This document shows, piece after piece, positions 1-5,608 of a stretch of DNA of 6,680 bases. The DNA comes from a bacterium. Lineage in GTDB: Bacteria; Patescibacteriota; JAUYIX01. Where the stretch lies: the NCBI GenBank assembly GCA_030688115.1, contig JAUYIX010000026.1:1-6680 (forward strand). The letters run 5' to 3'. How positions within the stretch are numbered: position 1 is the first letter of the stretch; every line of letters begins with the position of its first letter. The notes beneath the pieces were generated by a model that worked only from the letters and a program-made list of their open reading frames with translations, had not been told where the DNA came from and did no database searches. The translations under genes and the position numbers were made by a program.

Positions 1-186
1 ATGGCTCGATTTCCGGGGTTTGAGCGATCTAAAATTGACGCTCGCGGAGGAGTAAGTCCGGTCAAAGTATACCCGTATATTGTTCGCCCAACTACAATCA
101 AGATCTTTGACGAGAAAATTTTTGGCAAAGAGACCTGGGCTGTGGTCAAGCTGCTCGATAAGTGCGCCTTGAGCGACGAGATGTAG
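1..186 (+). CDS. Unrecognised short ORF or C-terminal end of a gene entering from the left
   Basis: An open frame runs from the window edge to a TAG stop at 184-186, encoding 61 residues if the ATG at position 1 is the start. That ATG may equally be an internal Met of a longer gene cut by the edge, so the frame is best treated as partial. The product ends in a stretch alternating hydrophobic and charged residues (KVYPYIVRP, TTIKIFDEKIF, TWAVVKLLDKC) that would suit beta strands, which looks more like real protein than chance. A purine-rich GGAGGAG near 46-52 is inside the frame and has no well-placed start after it. I do not recognise a family. It converges on msrB with only five bases between the two stop codons. 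Confidence 0.4.
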   Translation: MARFPGFERSKIDARGGVSPVKVYPYIVRPTTIKIFDEKIFGKETWAVVKLLDKCALSDEM

Positions 187-191
187 ATTGT

Positions 192-623
192 CTACTGTGA
201 GTCCTCGGACGTCTTGGACTCGCGGCGCTGAGTCGCGAGATTAAGTGCAGCTGAGTTGATGCAGTAGCGTTGTCCAGTGAGCTGTTTGGGAGCATCGTTA
301 AATACGTGGCCAAGGTGAGCGCCACAGCGTTTACAGACGACCTCATTGCGTTGCATGCCGTGCGAGTCATCGGATGCGGTAGCTACAGAGTCAGGTGTGG
401 CCGGCTGATAAAAACTTGGCCAGCCAGTCCCCGACTCAAATTTTGTTTTTGCGTCAAATAAAGGCTCGCCGCATACGACACAGTGGTAGACCCCCGGCTC
501 TTTGCTGGTTGCATATTTGCCGGAAAAAGCCGGCTCAGTCCCCTTTTGCTGTGTGACAAAATATTGCTCCGGCGTGAGTTTTTTCTTGAGCTCGTTGTGA
601 GTGGGTATGGGCTTTGTGTTCAT
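192..623 (-). CDS. msrB: Peptide-methionine (R)-S-oxide reductase MsrB
   Basis: Reduces methionine-R-sulfoxide in oxidised proteins back to methionine in the cytoplasm. The 143-residue product has the full SelR/MsrB signature. It has zinc-binding CxxC pairs at C48/C51 (CVVCGEPLF) and C97/C100 (CKRCGAHLGHVF), the substrate-pocket motif SGTGWPSF at 64-71, and the catalytic C121 in RYCINSAAL. Length is normal for a single-domain MsrB, and there is no signal peptide. The position that holds the resolving cysteine in many homologues (SGCGWPSF) is Thr66, and these five cysteines are the only ones in the protein. It is therefore a one-Cys type, presumably regenerated directly by a thioredoxin-like reductant; Thr here is a known natural variant. 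The ATG at 623-621 has only a weak TAGG ahead of it, and a -10-like TAGTAT lies seven bases upstream, so the transcript may be nearly leaderless. No msrA is visible nearby. Confidence 0.96.
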   Translation of the reverse strand: MNTKPIPTHNELKKKLTPEQYFVTQQKGTEPAFSGKYATSKEPGVYHCVVCGEPLFDAKTKFESGTGWPSFYQPATPDSVATASDDSHGMQRNEVVCKRCGAHLGHVFNDAPKQLTGQRYCINSAALNLATQRRESKTSEDSQ

Positions 624-630
624 CCTATTA

Positions 631-659
631 ATACTACGCTTGGCTATCAGTATCGCAAA
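631..659 (-). promoter_or_regulatory. Candidate msrB promoter
   Basis: Reading the minus strand, a weak -35-like TTTGCG (659-654) is followed after 17 bases by TAGTAT (636-631). Seven bases separate this -10 box from the msrB ATG, so transcription would start at or within a base or two of the start codon. The -10 match and spacing are good but the -35 match is poor, so the call rests on position. Confidence 0.4.
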
Positions 660-678
660 GTGTTAGCATCGCAGGCAC

Positions 679-697
679 AAGGAGGTCTGCCGGATTG
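679..697 (+). promoter_or_regulatory. Perfect Shine-Dalgarno sequence before an in-frame TTG (alternative start of the 824-2419 gene)
   Basis: AAGGAGGT at 679-686 is a full complement to the usual 16S rRNA tail. It is followed after eight bases by TTG at 695-697, which is in frame with the downstream membrane-protein gene and would add 43 residues. The added residues are cysteine-rich and resemble no signal peptide or domain. A TATACT -10 box lies between this site and the ATG at 824, and a transcript from that box would lack the TTG. I prefer the ATG at 824, but the quality of this site in a window where Shine-Dalgarno sequences are otherwise absent makes the choice uncertain. Confidence 0.35.
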
Positions 698-777
698 GGC
701 CGCCGGATTCCGGGGTGTTCTATGCATCTTTGCCTGCGCAGTTCCGCGGGCTTTAACCCAAAGTGCAGCGCGTTGAC

Positions 778-791
778 GATCGGGGTATACT
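778..791 (+). promoter_or_regulatory. TATACT promoter ahead of the 531-residue membrane-protein gene
   Basis: GATCGGGGTATACT ends in a strong -10-like TATACT at 786-791. There is no good -35 at 17 bases, and the nearby TTGACG at 773-778 is too close to serve with this box. The 14-base block differs by one base from the block ahead of the 3469 gene (3449-3462), which supports a functional element. Transcription would begin near 798, leaving a leader of about 26 bases before the ATG at 824. An alternative pairing is TTGACG (773-778) with TAGAAC (796-801) at 17 bases, which is weaker. Confidence 0.45.
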
Positions 792-823
792 ATTGTAGAA
801 CTAGCATCTTCTATTCACCGTAC

Positions 824-2419
824 ATGGCAGAACTAACACCTCAAGCAAATAACTTTATCCGCTTTGCGGCAGAACAGAGCGGCACGGATCCTGTCAGCGA
901 CGAGCTGCCACGCGTTCAGACTGACAAATTATCGAGCTCGATCGCACGTCTCTACGAGCAACTGCGCAACACCGTCGATAGTACCGAACAACATCTGCTC
1001 AGACGCAACGCGATCCATCGTTTTTTACGTCGACACATATTAATTTATCGTAGCAACGCACAGGAGTTTGGTGAGTTGCTTGTTCGCGAGCTGATTAGGG
1101 CCGGATATATTCCCAATAACACTTTTCCCGAGCATGATCTTCCAAAAGTAGATCAGGCTATCCAAAAATATCGTCGCGTTTGTGAGGAGCTTCAGTCAAT
1201 AAAACCTGACGCAAAAGTCAGCGACACCTGGACGTGGGGACTGGGGTTAGCCTCGTGTGAGATAGAACAGATCATTTACCCGCCGGTCAGGGAGGAGGCG
1301 CTTATTCAGTACGCCTACGATGATCTCAAGCAGCGCATCAAGTGGGAGGATCAAGCCTTTGACCCGACTGAGCGTGATTTGCAATTATATATCGCGCTGC
1401 ACCGAGCGGTCTTCAAGTCAGATGCGCGTTTGGTTGAGTATCACTTGTTGACCTCCTATATGGAGGACTGGGATCAAAAAGGAGCGGGCGAGGCCGCTCA
1501 GTTGGCCCGGCATTTATTACAGTATCGCGGACCGGTCCGGCAGCAGCTTGATCATGCCTATGCGGGACCTTTGGCAAGCAAGGTGCGGCGCATGACGATC
1601 CCGTACCAAGTTTTACTGGATACTATCAAAAAGAACCCGGACAATGCACCTGATAGGTTTGCCGACCAAAAGTCGTTTATTAATGACGCGGTAGCGATCA
1701 TCGAGGGCCAGTACAAGCAGAACAAACGAGCGGTACGTCGACGGACTCTACGGAGCATCTTGTTCATCTTTTTTACCAAGATGTTGGTGGCGTTGGCACT
1801 TGAGATCCCCTATGACTTATGGATCGCCGACTCGATCAGCTACCTGCCGCTTGGTATCAATGTTTTGTTTCATCCGACGCTTTTGTTTGCACTGGGTACG
1901 TTTGTTCGTTTTCCGGGCAAAGATAACACTAAACGGATTTTGGCTGATCTGTGGGCCTCAATTAGCAGCGAAAAACGCGCTCCCTCATACTATGTCCGTT
2001 TTTTGAGTCGGCGCAGCTCGGCAACACGCATAGTTTTGGCGGCTTTATATCTGATTACGTTCTTAGTCAGTTTTGGGGCAGTGCTCTGGTTGCTCTACCG
2101 CCTTAATTTTTCTCTGATGGCCGCGGTACTCTTTGTGTTTTTCTTGTCCTTAGTGACGTTTGTCGGGATTAGGTTACGGATCCGCGCCGGAGAATACTTT
2201 ATGGTCCGCAAGACCGATACGTTTTTTGGCACGTTACTCTTGTTTTTAGCCAACCCACTGATCGAGATCGGCCAGTGGTTCTCCCTGGGCTTTAGGCGTT
2301 ATAACCTCTTTTTGTTTTTCTTTGACATTGTGCTTGAGGCGCCCCTCAAAGCCTTTACCTACGCGATTGAGGAGTGGTTTAGTTTTGCGCGTGAGCGTAG
2401 TGAGCGGATTATCGAGTAG
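824..2419 (+). CDS. Unrecognised membrane protein with helical soluble N-terminal half and about five C-terminal membrane segments
   Basis: The 531-residue product falls into two parts. Residues 1 to about 305 are soluble and mostly helical, rich in charged residues, Tyr and Trp. They include a WTWG motif at 136-139, a short SCEIEQ-containing stretch (144-149) and the DLQLYIALHRAVFK segment at 185-198. A very basic stretch (about 298-310, KQNKRAVRRR) then leads into hydrophobic segments near 310-330, 343-362, 402-425, 429-449 and 466-482. A second basic loop (about 395-403) lies between segments. The tail is amphipathic with aromatic residues. There is no signal peptide. Basic loops next to the membrane segments suggest that the N-terminal half is cytoplasmic. 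I recall similar unnamed long proteins from CPR genomes but know no function. The ATG at 824 is chosen because a promoter-like TATACT lies 32 bases upstream, and it has no Shine-Dalgarno; a TTG at 695 is the alternative. The gene converges on the metal-binding protein gene with a 15-base gap and no visible terminator. Confidence 0.82.
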   Translation: MAELTPQANNFIRFAAEQSGTDPVSDELPRVQTDKLSSSIARLYEQLRNTVDSTEQHLLRRNAIHRFLRRHILIYRSNAQEFGELLVRELIRAGYIPNNTFPEHDLPKVDQAIQKYRRVCEELQSIKPDAKVSDTWTWGLGLASCEIEQIIYPPVREEALIQYAYDDLKQRIKWEDQAFDPTERDLQLYIALHRAVFKSDARLVEYHLLTSYMEDWDQKGAGEAAQLARHLLQYRGPVRQQLDHAYAGPLASKVRRMTIPYQVLLDTIKKNPDNAPDRFADQKSFINDAVAIIEGQYKQNKRAVRRRTLRSILFIFFTKMLVALALEIPYDLWIADSISYLPLGINVLFHPTLLFALGTFVRFPGKDNTKRILADLWASISSEKRAPSYYVRFLSRRSSATRIVLAALYLITFLVSFGAVLWLLYRLNFSLMAAVLFVFFLSLVTFVGIRLRIRAGEYFMVRKTDTFFGTLLLFLANPLIEIGQWFSLGFRRYNLFLFFFDIVLEAPLKAFTYAIEEWFSFARERSERIIE

Positions 2420-2434
2420 CGTAATCAGGCAGAA

Positions 2435-3352
2435 CTAACGCAACGAGCCAAATAGTGCCTCGGCATTGCCAAGCATCGCATCCTCGTAGGCCTCGGCTTT
2501 TGGGTCCAAGGACTCCAGCGTGTCGAGGGTGGCGATAGTTAGGTCCAGCTCTTGCGCGATTGCCCGGACAACGTCAGGTACGGCGCCCGGTTCTACAAAG
2601 ATAGTCGTGATACCCAGATCTGCGATGGTCTGCGAGAGAGACTGTATGTCCGCAAAGGTTGGCGAGTCTCCCGGACGCTCAACCAACTCTCCGACCTGCG
2701 CTAGGTCATAGCGCCGCGCAAAATAGCCAAAGGCATCGTGCAGAGCGACAAATGACTTGGACTCTACCTGGCTGCGTTGCTCCTGAAGCCCCTCGTCGAG
2801 CCTCTCGATCGTTAGCCGGTAGCGTCGGGCCTGCTCCAAAATATCCGTTGCGTCAGTCGGGATTAGTTTAGCCAACTCCCGTGCGGCCAGATCTACTTGT
2901 TGACTTGCCGTAAGGGGATCCAACCAAGTGTGCGGATCATCACCAACTATGACAGCGTCACCGGCGGTCTCAATAATCGGCACCGACGGCGCGGCAGCGG
3001 CGATCTCCGGTAGCCAGGCCTCCTCCAAGCCCGCTCCGTTAGCCACAATCGCCGAGGCGTTCTCGGTTGCGGAGATGGTCTGAGGGGTCAGTGCAAAGTC
3101 ATGCGCGTCGCCGGTGGCCAGGACCTTGATCGTGATCGTGTCTGGCAGGATGTTCTCCAGCCAGGAGGCAATGTGCGGAACCGTGGCAACAACAAAACGA
3201 TCGTTGCTCGTCGGTGTTCTACCAGATGCTGCGGGATCATCTGAGCTGTAGAGACGCTTGAGACCGTACCCACCAAAGACGGTGAGTGCCACGACGACCA
3301 AAATACCGACAAACGCCAGGGCCCGTGAGGTGTTTTTTTGTGCTGTGCTCAT
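2435..3352 (-). CDS. Membrane-anchored ZnuA/TroA-family metal-binding protein of an ABC importer
   Basis: This 305-residue protein matches the extracytoplasmic solute-binding proteins that capture Zn2+ or Mn2+ for ABC importers (SBP_bac_9, cluster A-I). Expected metal ligands are in their usual contexts: H84 (GDAHDFALTP), H141 (DDPHTWLDP), H205 (LHDAFGYFARRYDL) and D277 (TLDTLES), with E254 in FVEPGAVPD also typical of the family. A His-His-His-Asp set resembles TroA and zinc-type members more than the Mn-type PsaA set with Glu at the third position; metal choice is inferred. The long His/Asp-rich loop of many ZnuA proteins is absent. Residues about 11-30 form one hydrophobic segment, and the protein contains no cysteine, so it cannot be a lipoprotein and is probably held by this N-terminal helix. 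No permease or ATPase gene lies in the window. The ATG lacks a Shine-Dalgarno sequence, and a direct repeat overlaps its promoter region. Confidence 0.92.
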   Translation of the reverse strand: MSTAQKNTSRALAFVGILVVVALTVFGGYGLKRLYSSDDPAASGRTPTSNDRFVVATVPHIASWLENILPDTITIKVLATGDAHDFALTPQTISATENASAIVANGAGLEEAWLPEIAAAAPSVPIIETAGDAVIVGDDPHTWLDPLTASQQVDLAARELAKLIPTDATDILEQARRYRLTIERLDEGLQEQRSQVESKSFVALHDAFGYFARRYDLAQVGELVERPGDSPTFADIQSLSQTIADLGITTIFVEPGAVPDVVRAIAQELDLTIATLDTLESLDPKAEAYEDAMLGNAEALFGSLR

Positions 3353-3364
3353 ATCCGCACACTA

Positions 3365-3391
3365 CCATAGTTGTCAAGTGCCATAGTTGTC
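3365..3391 (-). promoter_or_regulatory. Tandem 11-base direct repeat in the promoter region of the metal-binding protein gene
   Basis: On the plus strand CCATAGTTGTC occurs at 3365-3375 and again, identical, at 3381-3391, a period of 16 bases. Read on the minus strand, each copy is GACAACTATGG. The proximal copy supplies a consensus -35-like TTGACA (3377-3372), and its TATGGT (3369-3364) could act as a -10 box eleven bases before the ATG. The position, 13-39 bases upstream of the start codon, suits an operator or a duplicated promoter. Control by a metal-sensing repressor is plausible from the gene's role, but I do not recognise the motif as a known Zur, MntR or DtxR box. Confidence 0.45.
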
Positions 3392-3432
3392 CAGACGCTG
3401 CGCACTGTTACGACGAGTGCCACGACCTCGAG

Positions 3433-3462
3433 TTGCCTAAGGCTGTTGGATCGGGATATACT
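3433..3462 (+). promoter_or_regulatory. Promoter of the beta-helix membrane-protein gene, giving a leaderless or near-leaderless mRNA
   Basis: TTGCCT (3433-3438) is followed after 18 bases by TATACT (3457-3462). Only six bases separate the -10 box from the ATG at 3469, so transcription should start at or next to the A of the start codon, with no room for a Shine-Dalgarno site. The block GATCGGGATATACT (3449-3462) is one base different from the block at 778-791. Confidence 0.6.
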
Positions 3463-3468
3463 CATTAC

Positions 3469-4650
3469 ATGAAAAAACTACTCTATCTAGCTCTCGCTGT
3501 GCTCATCATTGCGCCGCTCTCTACATCGGCGGCCACTTTTAAGAGCGGGGATACGGTGACCATCTCGGATGGCTTGGAGGATGACCTCTACGCGGCCGGG
3601 CAGAGCGTCTCGCTACATGCTGATCTCGCCGGCGACCTCTTTAGTGCCGGCAATAACATCGTACTTACTGGAGCAATTTTGCAGGACGCGTTTGTCAGTG
3701 GTGGAACCGTAACGATTGGCAATGTAGGCGATGACGCGCGCGTAGTTGGCGGAACGATCACGTTTAACGGCGAGGTTGCTGACGACGTCTTTGTTGCCGG
3801 TGGGTCACTGCTGTTTGTAAAAGACTCGATTGTCCAGGGAGATTTACACGGCACCGGTGGGATGATCACCCTAAACGGTACGGTCAACGGGGCTACCAAA
3901 ATTGGTGGTGGTAGCGTACGGCTTGACGGCACTTTAGCTGGTCCAACACGTATTGAGGCCGAGCGTATAGTTGTTAATGGACGGCTCGAGGGTGATGTAG
4001 AGTTATCAGCAACGACAATTGAGATAGGGGATGACGCACAGATTGCCGGTGCGGTTCGTTATTGGCAGACCAACGGAGAGCTCAATGCGGATACGGCCCT
4101 TGTTGAGGGTGGCAGCTTAACTTTTGATCAAAGCTTAGAGTCTCGCGCAGCTGCTGCATCTAGCCCGATCTGGCCTTCGCCATTTTTTATGCTAATGATG
4201 TTGCTCTCGGCGGCCCTGGTAATCCTGGTGTTGGTCTTGGCAGATAAACGTTCTATGTTTGAGAACGGTGCCAGAACTTTGAGCGCTAAGTACTGGAAGA
4301 GTTTGCTGGCTGGGCTTATCTTTTTGATAGTGACCCCGGTGATCGGCATATTGCTGATGGTTACTGTAATCGGACTTCCGATCGGGTTGTTTATCCTGGT
4401 TATGTACGGTTTTATCGTTTACTTCTTGCCGATGATCGCAGCACTTGTTGTGGCGCGCTGGATCGACTTACGGCGGACCAAGCAGTTTAATAAATGGATC
4501 ATCTACCTGATAGCGCTGGGCGCATTTGTCGTGCTGTCCCTGGTTACATACATACCGTATGTTGGTATGCTGGCCTTTTTGCTGGTCTACCCGGCGACAC
4601 TTGGCGCGCTCATGCTTAACCGACGCGCAAAAGCTAGCAGACAGACTTAA
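3469..4650 (+). CDS. Secreted bactofilin-like beta-helix domain fused to a multi-pass membrane domain
   Basis: The 393-residue product begins with a signal peptide (basic KK at 2-3, hydrophobic core about 4-15, then STSAA near 18-22 as a probable cleavage region). Residues about 35-195 are a right-handed beta-helix-type repeat of about 17 residues per turn, recognisable as D-[LAV]-x-x-x-G followed by a [TS]-[VI]-x-[LIF] strand. This resembles bactofilin and related polymer-forming domains. About five hydrophobic segments follow (near 238-258, 278-300, 303-328, 343-360 and 362-384), ending in a basic tail. The signal peptide places the helix outside the membrane, unlike classical cytoplasmic bactofilins. 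An envelope or surface-scaffold role is inferred, not shown. A longer frame reaching back to 3286 is rejected because it would cross the divergent neighbour's 5' end and its own promoter. The gene ends 27 bases before the ATP-grasp genes with no terminator between them, so it may be cotranscribed with them. Confidence 0.88.
   Translation: MKKLLYLALAVLIIAPLSTSAATFKSGDTVTISDGLEDDLYAAGQSVSLHADLAGDLFSAGNNIVLTGAILQDAFVSGGTVTIGNVGDDARVVGGTITFNGEVADDVFVAGGSLLFVKDSIVQGDLHGTGGMITLNGTVNGATKIGGGSVRLDGTLAGPTRIEAERIVVNGRLEGDVELSATTIEIGDDAQIAGAVRYWQTNGELNADTALVEGGSLTFDQSLESRAAAASSPIWPSPFFMLMMLLSAALVILVLVLADKRSMFENGARTLSAKYWKSLLAGLIFLIVTPVIGILLMVTVIGLPIGLFILVMYGFIVYFLPMIAALVVARWIDLRRTKQFNKWIIYLIALGAFVVLSLVTYIPYVGMLAFLLVYPATLGALMLNRRAKASRQT
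3571..4053 (+). repeat. Coding repeats for about ten turns of a 17-residue beta-helix
   Basis: Within the encoded protein, aligned turn starts fall at residues 39 (DLYAAG), 56 (DLFSAG), 73 (DAFVSG), 89 (DARVVG), 106 (DVFVAG), 125 (DLHGTG), 142 (ATKIGG), 159 (PTRIEA), 176 (DVELSA) and perhaps 190. Spacings are 17, 17, 16, 17, 19, 17, 17, 17 and 14. The early turns share an Asp-Asp or Gly-Asp pair just before the strand, while the later ones lose it. The repeat is at protein level, and no long identical DNA repeat is visible. Confidence 0.75.
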
Positions 4651-4662
4651 GCACTCGTTTGA

Positions 4663-4668
4663 TATGTT
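4663..4668 (+). promoter_or_regulatory. Weak -10-like box before the first ATP-grasp gene
   Basis: TATGTT lies nine bases before the ATG at 4678, similar in placement to the other near-leaderless promoters here. No convincing -35 is present. The preceding gene ends only 27 bases before, so read-through from its promoter could serve the ATP-grasp genes instead. Confidence 0.22.
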
Positions 4669-4677
4669 CTGCCTGAT

Positions 4678-5598
4678 ATGAAAACACTGCTCACTTTATA
4701 TACCGGCGATGATTGGAAGCTTGATCAGCCGGTGATGAGCAATGGGCTCGATCGGTCCTATCAGGCCTGGGGGCGAGTAGCACAACGGCAAAAGGTACAG
4801 ATAACACGGGCTTCGATGACCTGGTACCGTCGCGGCGCGTTTACTAAATATTGGCGCTACGATCAGCGAGCCGATCGTTGGGAAAAAATTAAAAAGACAA
4901 TTAAGCCCGACGGAATCTACGACAAGGCGCGTGTACATGACCGCAAAACCGGCCAACAATTAGTGTACTTGTTGGGGCTCAAGCGGGAGATTGGCAGTGC
5001 CATCCCCATGGTTAACATTCCTCAATTTAGCGAGTTGGTGGATAATAAGCTTACCCAAGCGGTGATCTTTGCGGATGCTATGCCGAGCACTCAGTTATGG
5101 TTGCCGGGAGCGTCGGTAAAAAATCCATCCGGTAAGACGGTTGTATTAAAAACGATTGGCGGATCAGGAGGCACATTTGTAAAGATCACAAAAAACAAGA
5201 GCATTCCGGTCAAGCAACTTTCGATTCAGCAAAATTTTATTATGGCGACCAAGGGTGGTGTTTTGAGGGACATCCGGATCTGCTATATCGGTGACCAGCC
5301 TCAATATGTATACAGCCGAGTCGCTGCACCCGGCAGCCTCTACACTAACGTTCATATGGGGGCCCACATGGAGTTTATGAAATTAAAGGAGATACCGGAA
5401 TTACTTGTGCTTTGCAAACGCCTAATGGGGCCACTGCGCATTTTCCCAAAACGCATCATGAGCTTTGATTTTTTGATTGATGCAAAGAAGGGCCACCCCT
5501 ATTTAGTAGAGACCAACACGATGCCGGGGACGAACAACTTTAGCGACGCGCTACTGGAGCGCTTTTTTGATCGGGTCACTCGTTATACGCTAGATTGA
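4678..5598 (+). CDS. ATP-grasp (RimK-like) carboxylate-amine ligase, tandem copy 1
   Basis: A 306-residue cytoplasmic enzyme predicted to activate a carboxylate with ATP as an acyl-phosphate and join it to an amine or amino acid. Residues 1 to about 115 form an N-terminal domain with GDDW (10-13), RAS (44-46) and FTKYWR (55-60). The ATP-grasp fold follows: DNK at 122-124, VVLKTIGGSGG at 155-165 (K158 and the glycine-rich loop), IQQNFI at 183-188, RDIR at 197-200, R214 with N224 and G228 in a RimK-like R..APGSLYTN..MGA stretch, D264 in SFDFLID, then VETN (277-280) and PG (283-284). The catalytic set (Asp, Glu, Asn and the Arg residues) looks intact. The acidic residue often found in the adenine-binding hinge is Asn186. 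Substrate is unknown. The ATG has no Shine-Dalgarno. The next gene is a full-length paralogue ten bases downstream. Confidence 0.9.
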   Translation: MKTLLTLYTGDDWKLDQPVMSNGLDRSYQAWGRVAQRQKVQITRASMTWYRRGAFTKYWRYDQRADRWEKIKKTIKPDGIYDKARVHDRKTGQQLVYLLGLKREIGSAIPMVNIPQFSELVDNKLTQAVIFADAMPSTQLWLPGASVKNPSGKTVVLKTIGGSGGTFVKITKNKSIPVKQLSIQQNFIMATKGGVLRDIRICYIGDQPQYVYSRVAAPGSLYTNVHMGAHMEFMKLKEIPELLVLCKRLMGPLRIFPKRIMSFDFLIDAKKGHPYLVETNTMPGTNNFSDALLERFFDRVTRYTLD

Positions 5599-5608
5599 TA
5601 ATAAATCA

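Noticed and set aside
183..195. Small palindrome GTAGA-TTG-TCTAC spanning both convergent stop codons, as a terminator
   Set aside because: The stem is only five base pairs with an AT-rich half and no T-run on either side; it largely arises from the two facing TAG stops.
199..239. Inverted repeats GAGTCC/GGACTC and CTCGCG/CGCGAG as a structured RNA or terminator
   Set aside because: They lie inside the msrB C-terminal coding region, have long loops and no following T-tract.
483..776. Open frame of 97 codons on the plus strand over the msrB start
   Set aside because: It overlaps msrB antisense and the intergenic promoter region, and its translation shows no recognisable features.
2420..2434. 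Bidirectional terminator between the convergent genes
   Set aside because: The 15-base gap holds no inverted repeat or T-run.
3365..3391. CRISPR array from the repeated CCATAGTTGTC
   Set aside because: There are only two copies of 11 bases with a five-base gap, too short for repeat and spacer.
3286..3468. 61-residue N-terminal extension of the beta-helix membrane protein
   Set aside because: It would overlap the divergent metal-binding protein gene and the TATACT promoter and would bury a clear signal peptide inside the protein.
3588..3932. Minus-strand open frame of 114 codons
   Set aside because: It is antisense to the repetitive beta-helix coding region, and its Pro/Ser/Thr-rich product is a shadow of the glycine- and aspartate-rich codons.
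4651..5608. Graspetide (microviridin-like) system with a small precursor peptide next to the ATP-grasp genes
   Set aside because: The gaps of 27, 10 and -1 bases leave no room for a precursor peptide, and the RimK-like R...APGSLYTN stretch differs from what I recall of those ligases; flanks outside the window remain unseen.
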